A DNA stretch of 64,000 nt. Source: Streptomyces sp. NBC_01775 (GTDB lineage: Bacteria; Actinomycetota; Actinomycetes; Streptomycetales; Streptomycetaceae). Below the pieces are notes generated by a model. That model had not been told where the DNA came from. It saw only the letters and a program-made list of their open reading frames with translations, and did no database searches. The position numbers were made by a program, and so were the translations under genes. The stretch's first letter is position 1; every line of letters starts with the position of its first letter. The stretch spans positions 7,502,001 through 7,566,000 of the forward strand of contig NZ_CP109104.1 in NCBI RefSeq assembly GCF_035917675.1. Direction: 5' to 3'. Below are positions 49,060 to 57,791 of this stretch, one piece after another.

Positions 49060-49266
49060 GCGCGCCACCGGAGGCCAGAGGCAGGCGAGGACGAGTCGGA
49101 AGTAGGAAAAATTCCCAACTCTCCATCACAATAGCGAAACCGTTCGGGCACGTTTCTGAAATAAGATGCTCCGTCCATCCAACCCTTGCGTGCTGAAATC
49201 CGTCTAGGAAGGTGACAGGCGGACAGAGGGGGACTGACCGCGAGGTTTTCGTGGGACTCGGGGAAA

Positions 49267-50520
49267 ATGCACATTTCGTTCTTACTCCACAATGGGTACG
49301 CCATCGGGGGAACGGTGCGTACTACTTATAACCTCGCCCGGAGCCTCGCGGAACACCACGAGGTCGAGGTGGTATCGGTGTTCCGCAGCCGGGACCGGCC
49401 GGTGTTCGATCCGGGGCCGGGGGTGAGGCTCCGGCACCTCGTGGACGTCCGCGACGTGCGTGCCGAGGCCGGAGAGGGCGGCGAGCACACACGGCCCGCC
49501 GAGATCTTCCCGCCGGAGGACGGGAAGTACCCGATGTACAGCGCGCTGACCGACCGCCTCATCGGGGAACACCTGGGCAGCACCGAGGCCGACATCGTCA
49601 TCGGCACCCGCCCCGGCCTCAACACCCATATCGCGCGCCAGACCCGCCGCGGACCGGTCCGCATGGGTCAGGAGCACCTCACACTCGCCACCCACTCCCG
49701 TCGGCTCAAGCTCGTGCTGCGCAGCGCCTATCCCCGCCTCGACGCGCTGACCACCGTCACCGAGGCCGACGCCGCCGACTACCGCAACAGGCTGCGGCTG
49801 CCGGGCGTACGGATAGAGGCCGTACCCAACAGCGTGCCCGAGCCCGGCGTCACCCCGTCCGACGGCAGCAGCAAATGGGTCGTCGCCGCCGGCCGTCTCG
49901 CCCCGGCCAAGCGCTACGACGTGCTCATCCGCTCCTTCGCGAAGGTGGTGGCCGAGCGCCCCGACTGGCGGCTGCGGATATACGGCGGCGGACGCGAGCG
50001 GCCCGTCCTGCGCGCCCTCATCAACGAACTCGGCCTCTACAACCACGTCTTCCTCATGGGACCCACGCACCCCATCGAGCCCGAGTGGGCCAAGGGCTCC
50101 ATCGCCGCCGTCACTTCCAGCCTGGAGTCGTTCGGCATGACCATCGTCGAGGCCATGCGCTGCGGGCTGCCCGTCGTGGCCACCGACTGCCCGCACGGGC
50201 CCGGCGAGATCATCCGCTCCGGAGTGGACGGCCGCCTGGTGCCCACGGGCGACGAGAGTGCCGTCGCCGAGGCGCTGCTGGGCCTCATCAACGACGACGG
50301 AATGCGCCGGCGCATGGGCCGGGCGGCCCTGACCGACGCCGCGCGCTTCGACCCCTCGCGGGTGGGAGCGCGCTACGAATCCCTGATGCGGGAGCTGACC
50401 GGCCGCGGTACCCGCGGCCTGCACCGCACGCGCGGCTCGCTCCTCAGCGGAGCCTATGCCGTCAAGGACGCCCTCAGGGACACGGCTCACGGGGCGCTTC
50501 AGGGAGGACGCACAGCATGA
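49267..50520 (+). CDS. GT4-family glycosyltransferase
   Basis: 417 residues, ATG 49267. GT-B fold enzyme: MHISFLLHNGYAIGGTVRTT at the N-terminus, VVAAGRLAPAKRYDVLIRSF near residue 210, and the EX7E donor motif SLESFGMTIVEAMRCGLPVV near 285. A disordered tail of 30 residues follows. Retaining glycosyltransferase, probably for a cell-wall polymer or glycolipid; sugar and acceptor unknown. Its stop overlaps the start of the next gene (ATGA). Confidence 0.9.
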   Translation: MHISFLLHNGYAIGGTVRTTYNLARSLAEHHEVEVVSVFRSRDRPVFDPGPGVRLRHLVDVRDVRAEAGEGGEHTRPAEIFPPEDGKYPMYSALTDRLIGEHLGSTEADIVIGTRPGLNTHIARQTRRGPVRMGQEHLTLATHSRRLKLVLRSAYPRLDALTTVTEADAADYRNRLRLPGVRIEAVPNSVPEPGVTPSDGSSKWVVAAGRLAPAKRYDVLIRSFAKVVAERPDWRLRIYGGGRERPVLRALINELGLYNHVFLMGPTHPIEPEWAKGSIAAVTSSLESFGMTIVEAMRCGLPVVATDCPHGPGEIIRSGVDGRLVPTGDESAVAEALLGLINDDGMRRRMGRAALTDAARFDPSRVGARYESLMRELTGRGTRGLHRTRGSLLSGAYAVKDALRDTAHGALQGGRTA

Positions 50521-51626
50521 ACGGCAGCACCACCGAGACCGTCCCGACCGCGGGGCCCGCGCGACCCCTCACCGGGCCCGGCACAGTGCCGGGGACACGT
50601 AGGACCAGGGACGGCGCCCGGCCCGCGACCCCCGGCGAACCCGTGCGCCGCAGGCAGCAGGGGCAGCGCGGCCCCACCGCAGACTGCACGGCCGACATAG
50701 CGGGCGGCCTCACCTTCGACGTCCGATTGCCCGCGAGCGTCGCAGACAAGGATCCCGGCCTGCTGCTGCGCCGCCGTCCGGGCCCCTCGGGGGAGATCGA
50801 GGAGGTGCGGCTGCCCCTGATGCCCCTGGAGAACGCGGCGGACACGGCGGCCGGGACGGACGCCACAGCCACGACGGACGCCACGGCCACCCCCGGCACC
50901 GGCGACGACCTCGTCCTGCGTGCCGCGCTGCCCAGCACCATGCAGCTCACCGAAGGCCGCTGGAACGTCTTCCTCGCGCTGGAGGGCCAGGGGCCGCGGC
51001 GGCTGTCGCCAGGTGTCAACGACCTGCGCTCGCTGGTCGACCGCACACCGAGCGAGGGCCGCACCTGGCTCGGAGTGCGCATCCCCTACTCCACCGAGCA
51101 CGGCAACCTCAGCGTCCGCTCCTGGCTGCGCTGGCCGCACGCCGAGGCCGGATCGCTGCGGGTCATGGACGGCGGGCTGGCGCTGCGCGGGCGTCTCTAC
51201 GGTGCCGAGGTCACCCCGACGGCACGGCTGGAGGCGTGGCCGCGCAGGGGCGAGGACCCTCCCGTACCGGCGGAAGTCGCCTCCGACGGGGAGGACTTCA
51301 CCGCCGTGCTGCCCTACTCGCCGCTGGCGGAGCACCAGCTGTGGGATCTGTGGCTGCGGCCCGCCGCAGGTGCGAAGGCCGTGCGGGTGGCCCGCATCCT
51401 GGACGACATCCCGGACAAGAAGCGGATCTTCACCTTCCCCGCCTGCTCCCTCACCCCGCCCCCGGAAGGAGAACAGGCCGCCACGGCGGACGGCACCACG
51501 GCCGACAGCACCTCGGCGGACGGCGAGCAGCCCGAAGTCCCCGAGCCGCGCAGGGGGGCGGTGACCGCGAAGCCGTACTACACCCTCAACAACGACCTCG
51601 CTGTAAGGGTCGACCGAGGACACTAG
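50517..51626 (+). CDS. Protein of unknown function coupled to the GT4 gene
   Basis: 369 residues from ATG 50517, overlapping the glycosyltransferase stop. Residues 1-55 are Pro/Thr/Arg-rich. The rest has repeated beta-strand-like segments (GLTFDVRLPASVADKDPGLL; GRTWLGVRIPYSTEHGNLSV; GSLRVMDGGLALRGRLYGAE), suggesting one or two beta-sandwich domains, with a Thr/Ser/Ala linker before the C-terminus (AVTAKPYYTLNNDLAVRV). No signal peptide or membrane helix. Not recognised; translational coupling argues for an accessory role to the transferase. Confidence 0.75.
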   Translation: MNGSTTETVPTAGPARPLTGPGTVPGTRRTRDGARPATPGEPVRRRQQGQRGPTADCTADIAGGLTFDVRLPASVADKDPGLLLRRRPGPSGEIEEVRLPLMPLENAADTAAGTDATATTDATATPGTGDDLVLRAALPSTMQLTEGRWNVFLALEGQGPRRLSPGVNDLRSLVDRTPSEGRTWLGVRIPYSTEHGNLSVRSWLRWPHAEAGSLRVMDGGLALRGRLYGAEVTPTARLEAWPRRGEDPPVPAEVASDGEDFTAVLPYSPLAEHQLWDLWLRPAAGAKAVRVARILDDIPDKKRIFTFPACSLTPPPEGEQAATADGTTADSTSADGEQPEVPEPRRGAVTAKPYYTLNNDLAVRVDRGH

Positions 51627-51656
51627 CTGTCCGCGAGGGCTGCGAGACTCGACCGC

Positions 51657-52658
51657 ATGCTGGAGACCTCGGCGCGGCTGCTACGGCTGCTCTCACTGTT
51701 GCAGACCCACCGCGACTGGTCGGGAGGCGCTCTCGCGGACCGGCTCGGCGTCAGCCCGCGCACCGTGCGCAGGGACGTCGACCGGCTGCGCGAGCTGGGC
51801 TACCCCGTTCACTCCACGAGCGGGACGGCGGGCGGCTACCAGCTCGGCGCCGGAGCCGAACTGCCGCCGCTGCTGCTGGACGACGAGGAGGCGGTGGCCG
51901 TCGCCGTCGGGCTGCGCGGCGCGGCCGGCGGCGCGATCGAGGGCATAGCCGAGTCCTCGGCCCGCGCCCTCGCCAAGCTCGAACAGGTGCTGCCGCACCG
52001 GCTGCGCCGCCGGGTTGGCGCGCTCACCGAGTACACGGTGCCGATGCAACGCGAATACCGCGGCCCGGGGGTCGGCGCCGAGGTCCTCACCGAGCTGGCG
52101 CACGCCTGCCGCGACCACGAGCGGCTCCGCTTCGAGTACGAGGCCCACGGCGGCGCCTCCTCCCGCCGCCGCGTCGAGCCGCACCGGCTGGTGACCACCC
52201 ACCGCCGCTGGTACCTGGTCGGCTGGGACCTGGACCGCGAGGACTGGCGCACCTTCCGGGCCGACCGGATCACCCTCACCCCGCCGCACGGCCCGCGCTT
52301 CACCCCGCGCACCCCGCCCGCCGAGGACCTGGCCGCCTGGGTGTCCGAGGGGGTCTCCAACCGGGTCTACCCCGCCCGGGCCACCGTGCTGCTGCACACC
52401 CCCATGGAGCGGGCCGCCGAGTACATCTCGCTCTCCAGCGGCACCCTGGAGGCCGTCGACGAGCACACCTGTCTGCTGCGGTCCGGCGCGCCCTCGCTGG
52501 AGGGGATCCTCGTGCATGTGCTGATGCTCGGCGTCGAGTTCGAGGTGCGCGAGCCCGAGGAGCTGACCGAGTACGTCAGCCGGCTGCGGGACCGGCTGGC
52601 CCGCTCTGTGGAGCGGGCTCGGAACGGGCCCTCTCCAGCTGGTTCTCCAACGTCGTGA
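51657..52658 (+). CDS. WYL-domain transcriptional regulator
   Basis: 333 residues. N-terminal winged helix-turn-helix ([37 protein letters not shown], residues about 8-48), then a WYL ligand-binding domain ([20 protein letters not shown] near residue 178, followed by RTFRADRI). Probably a dimeric repressor or activator sensing a small molecule. Its last 83 bases overlap the 3' end of ctaD on the other strand. Confidence 0.93.
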   Translation: MLETSARLLRLLSLLQTHRDWSGGALADRLGVSPRTVRRDVDRLRELGYPVHSTSGTAGGYQLGAGAELPPLLLDDEEAVAVAVGLRGAAGGAIEGIAESSARALAKLEQVLPHRLRRRVGALTEYTVPMQREYRGPGVGAEVLTELAHACRDHERLRFEYEAHGGASSRRRVEPHRLVTTHRRWYLVGWDLDREDWRTFRADRITLTPPHGPRFTPRTPPAEDLAAWVSEGVSNRVYPARATVLLHTPMERAAEYISLSSGTLEAVDEHTCLLRSGAPSLEGILVHVLMLGVEFEVREPEELTEYVSRLRDRLARSVERARNGPSPAGSPTS

Positions 52659-54303
52659 CGATCTCCGGGTGGTGCAGGTCGAAGGCGGGGGACTCGGAGC
52701 GGATGCGCGGCATGGTCACGAAGTTGTGGCGCGGCGGCGGGGACGAGGTAGCCCACTCCAGCGACCGCCCGTAGCCCCACGGGTCCTCCAGCTCGATCCG
52801 CTTGCCGTACTTGTGGGTCTTCCACACGTTGTAGAGGAACGGCAGCGTGGACATGCCCAGCAGGAAGGCGCCGATGGAGGAGAGGGTGTTCAGCGCGGTG
52901 AACCCGTCGGCCGCCAGGTAGTCCGCGTACCGCCGGGGCATGCCCTCCACGCCCAGCCAGTGCTGCACCAGGAAGGTGAGGTGGAAGCCGGTGAACAGCG
53001 TCCAGAAGTGGATCTTCCCGAGCCGCTCGTCGAGCATCTTCCCCGTGAACTTGGGCCACCAGAAGTAGAAGCCTGCGAACGTCGCGAACACGACGGTGCC
53101 GAAGACCACGTAGTGGAAGTGCGCCACCACGAAGTACGAGTCCGTCACGTGGAAGTCCAGCGGCGGCGCGGCGAGCAGCACGCCGGTCAGACCGCCGAAC
53201 AGGAAGCTGACCAGGAAGCCGACCGACCACAGCATGGGGGTCTCGAAGGAGACCGAGCCGTGCCACATCGTGCCGATCCAGTTGAAGAACTTCACTCCCG
53301 TGGGCACCGCGATCAGGAACGACATGAAGGCGAAGAACGGCAGCAGCACGGCACCCGTGGCGAACATGTGGTGCGCCCACACCACCACGGACAGCCCGGT
53401 GATGGCCATCGTGGCGCCGACGAGCATCACATAGCCGAAGATCGGCTTCCGGGAGAAGACGGGGATGATCTCGGTGATGATGCCGAAGAACGGCAGCGCG
53501 ATGATGTAGACCTCCGGATGCCCGAAGAACCAGAACAGGTGCTGCCACAGCAGCGCGCCCCCGTTCTCCGGGGCGAAGACCATCGCCCCGAACCTGCGGT
53601 CCGCCTCCAGGCACAGCAGCGCCGCCGCCAGCACGGGGAAGGCGACCAGCACGAGGATCGAGGTGAACAGGGTGTTCCAGGTGAAGACCGGCAGCCGGAA
53701 CATCGTCATGCCCGGGGCGCGCATCCCGATGATGGTCGTCAGGAAGTTCACGGAGCCCAGGATCGTCCCGAAGCCCGCCAGGGCCAGCCCCATGATCCAC
53801 AGGTCCGCGCCCACCCCGGGGGAGCGCGTCAGGGAGTTGAGCGGCGCGTAGGCGAACCAGCCGAAGGAGGCCGGCCCGGTCGGCACGAGCAAGGAGCCCA
53901 GCACGATCAGCCCGCCGAAGAGGAACAGCCAGTACGACAGCATGTTGAGCCGGGGGAAGGCCACATCGGGCGAGCCGATCTGAAGCGGCATGATCTCGTT
54001 GGCGAAGCCCGCGAACGTCGGCGTGGCGAAGAGCAGCAGCATGATCGTGCCGTGCATCGTGAACGCCTGGTTGAACTCCTCGTTCGTCATCAACTGAAGC
54101 CCCGGGCGGGCCAGTTCGGCGCGCATCAGCAGCGCCAGCACCCCGCCGACCAGGAAGAAGGCGAAGGAGGTGATGAGGTAGAGGTGGCCGATCTTCTTGT
54201 GGTCGGTGGTCGTCAGCCAGTCCACCATCAGCGCCCCGGGGCGGCGTACGCGCGGGGCGGCGCCGCCTCCCTCCTCCGTCACCTGGGCGGTGTCCGTCGC
54301 CAT
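52576..54303 (-). CDS. ctaD: Cytochrome c oxidase subunit I (solitary)
   Basis: 575 residues, full length for actinobacterial aa3 oxidase subunit I, with 12 membrane helices expected. Haem and copper ligands are visible: [19 protein letters not shown] near residue 85, [15 protein letters not shown] near 265 (Cu-B His and Tyr), [11 protein letters not shown] near 310, and [11 protein letters not shown] near 395. The first 25 residues are polar. Subunits II, III and the bc1 genes are not adjacent, so this is either a paralogue of the main ctaD or the only copy; the window cannot tell. Confidence 0.96.
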   Translation of the reverse strand: MATDTAQVTEEGGGAAPRVRRPGALMVDWLTTTDHKKIGHLYLITSFAFFLVGGVLALLMRAELARPGLQLMTNEEFNQAFTMHGTIMLLLFATPTFAGFANEIMPLQIGSPDVAFPRLNMLSYWLFLFGGLIVLGSLLVPTGPASFGWFAYAPLNSLTRSPGVGADLWIMGLALAGFGTILGSVNFLTTIIGMRAPGMTMFRLPVFTWNTLFTSILVLVAFPVLAAALLCLEADRRFGAMVFAPENGGALLWQHLFWFFGHPEVYIIALPFFGIITEIIPVFSRKPIFGYVMLVGATMAITGLSVVVWAHHMFATGAVLLPFFAFMSFLIAVPTGVKFFNWIGTMWHGSVSFETPMLWSVGFLVSFLFGGLTGVLLAAPPLDFHVTDSYFVVAHFHYVVFGTVVFATFAGFYFWWPKFTGKMLDERLGKIHFWTLFTGFHLTFLVQHWLGVEGMPRRYADYLAADGFTALNTLSSIGAFLLGMSTLPFLYNVWKTHKYGKRIELEDPWGYGRSLEWATSSPPPRHNFVTMPRIRSESPAFDLHHPEIVTTLENQLERARSEPAPQSGPAGPAAG

Positions 54304-54812
54304 GCTGCCCCCTCGCTTCCGTCCATACGGCGATGCGTCCGGGCGCTGCGTCAGGCCGTGCCTGCCGTCCGGGCACAGGCCATGATGCGGCAGGGCACGG
54401 GTGGGCGCGAGGGTGCGCGCCGATGACTTTCAGCCCTCTGGTGCACGGGAGGGCGCGGGCAGCCCGCCCCGCGACCACCGTCCGGCGTCGGCTCTTCCGT
54501 GGGCGCGGCTCCTGGCAGGCGCCGTACGCGGAAGGGGAATTGGGCGGCGGCGAGCAGTTCTTCAGCAGCTCTTCCGACTGTCTTAAGGTGTCCTTGGGGC
54601 GCCGTTCCGGAATTTGTGCCTCGGGTGGTCGTCCCGCTATTTCCAGGTCGTAATCCGGAATGCGGAGCCGGTGAAATTACTGCTGGGGAACAGCCACGTA
54701 CGAGTGACGCGTGCAACGCCGGATCGTGCACCGAGCGTTGTGACACAAGCGTGACTCGGCCGCAGACAGGCCAAGACTTCCGGCCGTCACTCCCCGCGCC
54801 TACGGTGGCCGC
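54304..54812. other. Divergent intergenic region between ctaD and the I78-like gene
   Basis: 509 bases without a convincing gene; small frames across it look unlike protein. About 50 bases before the ctaD start lies a 12-bp stem with one bulged base (54356-54367 with 54388-54400). The middle (about 54580-54720) is less GC-rich than its surroundings. Confidence 0.5.
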
Positions 54813-55028
54813 ATGGCACCCGAAACACCGGACCCTCAACTGTCCGACGACGACCCTGAGACCTACGTGGGCATGAGCCCCCAGGACGCCGAACGGCGTG
54901 CCCGGGAGCAAGGCTGGACCACCGTGCGTCAACTGGCGCCGGACGCGCTCGTCACCATGGAGTACCTCTCCGGGCGGATCAACCTCGCGGTCCAGGACGA
55001 GCAGGTGGTGCGCTGCTGGAAGGGCTGA
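54813..55028 (+). CDS. I78-family peptidase inhibitor-like small protein
   Basis: 71 residues. The stretch GMSPQDAERRAREQGWTTVR, ending RVVCWKG-like VVRCWKG, with TMEYLSGRINLAV between, matches the I78 (potato inhibitor I-like) family of small protease inhibitors. No signal peptide, so it would act inside the cell unless leaderless export exists. ATG 54813; no strong ribosome site seen. Confidence 0.82.
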   Translation: MAPETPDPQLSDDDPETYVGMSPQDAERRAREQGWTTVRQLAPDALVTMEYLSGRINLAVQDEQVVRCWKG

Positions 55029-55177
55029 ACTCCGCTGCTGGAAGACCGAACTCCAGTGCCCGCTGAGCCCGCAGCGGGCGGGACAGGTGGGACCGGGTGA
55101 GGAAGGGCTGTGCGTACCGGCTTCCTCGCCCGGACGTCACCGGTGCCGTCGTGGCTCCAAAGCCGCGGCGGTCGCGG

Positions 55178-56137
55178 TCAGTAGCGCCGCGAGGAGGCCC
55201 AGGGGCTGCCCGAGGAGGACGAGGAGCCCCCGCGTCCGGCGCCCGCCCCCACGGTGTCCGCGGCGCGTGCCTCCTCGGTGCTGCGCGGCACCGGCGTACG
55301 CGCACCCGTGGCGGTCTCCTGCGCGGGAACGGTGCGCGGGGTGACCAGGGCCTGCCGTGCCGTGACGGGCGGCGCCGGCGCCTGCTTGGGGGCCAGCGGG
55401 GACCCGGCGGTGAGGAACCGTTCACGCAGCGCGAAGATCAGCGCCTCCGCACGGGCGATGGCCGGCTCGCACCAGGGCAGACCCAGCAGGATCAGCAGCC
55501 CGGCGGCCCAGCCCAGCAGCACATCGCTGACCCAGTGCGTACCGAGATAGACGGTGGTGGCGCCGACACCGAGCGCGAAGACGGCGCCGACGACGGACAG
55601 CCATCGCCGGGCGAGCGGCGTCGTGGCCAGATAGGCGAGGATTCCCCAGGTCACCACGCCGTTGGCGGTGTGGCCCGAAGGGAATATATCGCCGCCGGCG
55701 AAGAGTTCGGGCGAGCCGATGGAGGTCGCGTAGTGTGGCCCGAGGCGCCCCAGGCCGATCTTGACGGCACCGACCGTCGTGTTGAGCAGCAGCAGCGAGA
55801 AGCCCAGCGCGAGCAGCGGGCGCAGCGTGCGCTGCCGCCAGGAGCGCCAGCCCAGCCATGCGGCCACCAGCACAGCCGTCGGCCCGCGTTGTCCCAGCAC
55901 CACGAAGGCGTCCAGGAACCCGTGGATCTCGGGCCACTGCTTGTACGGGCGGAAGAGCATGACCTGCCAGTCGAGCTGGACGAGCCAGGTCGAGCCCAGA
56001 ACCGCGACCACGATGGCCACATAGAAGGCGACCGTGGTGCTGAACAGACCCAGCCGGATCCGGCTCATCCGCGGGGCCGGGCCGCAGGGGCGGTGAGGCT
56101 CCTGCTCCAGCCTGGAGAAGATTCGGTCGGTACGCAC
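55178..56137 (-). CDS. PAP2-superfamily membrane phosphatase
   Basis: 319 residues. Five to six membrane helices; phosphatase motifs are KIGLGRLGP near residue 130, PSGHTANGVVTWG near 153, and GTHWVSDVLLGWAAG near 203, in the order KX6RP-like, PSGH, SRX5HX3D-like. Dephosphorylates a lipid phosphate, such as undecaprenyl or phosphatidate phosphate. The C-terminal 80 residues are Pro/Ala/Ser-rich. The first motif has Gly-Pro in place of Arg-Pro. Confidence 0.9.
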   Translation of the reverse strand: MRTDRIFSRLEQEPHRPCGPAPRMSRIRLGLFSTTVAFYVAIVVAVLGSTWLVQLDWQVMLFRPYKQWPEIHGFLDAFVVLGQRGPTAVLVAAWLGWRSWRQRTLRPLLALGFSLLLLNTTVGAVKIGLGRLGPHYATSIGSPELFAGGDIFPSGHTANGVVTWGILAYLATTPLARRWLSVVGAVFALGVGATTVYLGTHWVSDVLLGWAAGLLILLGLPWCEPAIARAEALIFALRERFLTAGSPLAPKQAPAPPVTARQALVTPRTVPAQETATGARTPVPRSTEEARAADTVGAGAGRGGSSSSSGSPWASSRRY

Positions 56138-56367
56138 TCAATCGAGATTACCGCGCGTGAAGAGTGCCTTCGGCGATGGCGGGCTCTTCGTGATGCCGAT
56201 GTGATGTGCAAAAGTGCCCCGCACTCGCTTAGGTGAAGTTTATGTCGGGTCGATTCGGCGGCTCCTTCATTGCCGGGAAGTGACTGCGAAGCGACTTCGG
56301 TCACACGGCCGTTGAGGAGCATTTCCGCATTTCCCCTGCCGGCCTGGTGTTTTCACCGGGCAACGGC

Positions 56368-57519
56368 TCACGGCGGCCCCGAGCCGTGCAGCCACCACGC
56401 GCCGTACGCGGCCGACAACACCGCGATCCGGCCCAGCAGCAGCGCCGCCCGCGAGGGCCGCCACCGCGCCAGCGCCGCGGCAAGCGGCAGCAGCAGCGGG
56501 AAGGCGGGCATCAACAGCCGTGGCTTGGACCCGAAGTAGCCCTTGGCGCACAGTGCGAGCACCAGCACGATGCCCGCGTACACCAGCAGCGGCAGGGGCT
56601 GCCGCTGTCGTACGCACAGCACGTACAGCCAGATCACCAGCGCCACGCCGGCTATCAGGCCGAGGCCGCCGATGACCGTTCCTGTCAGGTTTTTCCCGAT
56701 GAATCCGAGAAACGCCCAGCCCCCGTCGAAGCCGTTTCCCCACTGCCCCTGAATGTCCAGATATCCAGTGACACTGCCGGTCCGGACTCCCACCCATACG
56801 AAGTACCCGAACCAGCCCAGCGGTGCCAGTGCCAGCCCCAGCGTCATCCGCACCGTCGGCCGGCGCCGCTCCCGCCACAGGCCCGCCAGCGCCGCGATCC
56901 ACACCGCGGCCACCACGGCGGCGCCCACCGGACGGGTCAGCCCCGCCAGTGCCGCCAGCGTCCCGGCCCACACCCAGCGGCCCGTCAACACCGCGTACAG
57001 CGACCAGGCGGCCAGCGCGGTGAACAGTGACTCGCTGTAGGCCATCGACTGCACGATGCCGACCGGCAGCGCCGCCCACAGCACGGCCAGACAGATTCCG
57101 GCGGACCGCCCGTACAGCCGCTCCCCGGTCAAGTAGAGCGCCCACGCGGTGGCCAGCGAGGAGATCCAGCTCACCAGCATCCCGGCGTCGGCGGGAGAGA
57201 GCGGCGAGATCTCCGCGAACAGTCGCTCCAGGCCCGGGAGCAGCGGAAAGAACGCCAGGTCCGAGTGCACCCCGCCGTCCGGCAGCCTGACCTCGTAGCC
57301 GTACCAGCCGTCGGCGACCCGCGTGTACCAGAGGGAATCCCAGCGCCGCGTCAGCAGCTGGTGCGCGCTCTCGACCGACGTGCCCCAGGCCGCCAGCACC
57401 AGCAGGCCCAGCAGCCGCACCCCCGCGAACGCCAGCAGCGCGGGCGCGGCGCGGCGCGGGGCGCCCGCGCGGGTGCCGGTATCGGCGTGGGGGGAGCCGG
57501 AGGCGGCGAGGTCGGTCAT
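56368..57519 (-). CDS. PIG-V/GPI-mannosyltransferase-like integral membrane protein
   Basis: 383 residues from ATG 57519; the frame continues to 57570 but has no better start. Multi-spanning membrane protein of the GT-C type: RRWDSLWYTRVADGWYGYEV in the first loop contains the catalytic Asp motif, then FPLLPGLERLFAEI and LTRPVGAAVVAAVWIAAL. Uses a polyprenyl-phosphate mannose, probably outside the membrane. Acceptor unknown; mannosylated glycoproteins occur in streptomycetes. Confidence 0.88.
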   Translation of the reverse strand: MTDLAASGSPHADTGTRAGAPRRAAPALLAFAGVRLLGLLVLAAWGTSVESAHQLLTRRWDSLWYTRVADGWYGYEVRLPDGGVHSDLAFFPLLPGLERLFAEISPLSPADAGMLVSWISSLATAWALYLTGERLYGRSAGICLAVLWAALPVGIVQSMAYSESLFTALAAWSLYAVLTGRWVWAGTLAALAGLTRPVGAAVVAAVWIAALAGLWRERRRPTVRMTLGLALAPLGWFGYFVWVGVRTGSVTGYLDIQGQWGNGFDGGWAFLGFIGKNLTGTVIGGLGLIAGVALVIWLYVLCVRQRQPLPLLVYAGIVLVLALCAKGYFGSKPRLLMPAFPLLLPLAAALARWRPSRAALLLGRIAVLSAAYGAWWLHGSGPP

Positions 57520-57791
57520 CCGGAGATTATTGGCCACCGCTTCCCGCCTCCCGATACCGGGGCGAAGCACCGCCGTCTACGCAGTCATAGCCGCGCGCAT
57601 CCCGGGCATACGAACGCCGGGACGTCCGTCCGTTGGACGGGGGCACGATAGACGAACGCGTCGGCTCGCGTACGCTAACGGCCACTCGCCCCTCTGCAAC
57701 GGGCCGAAAATCGACCGGCCGCCCGGTCTCCTGGTGGCCTTGCCCACTCCCCGAACGGCCCGCGGGTGCGAGAGCAAGAGGAGGTGCGTAC

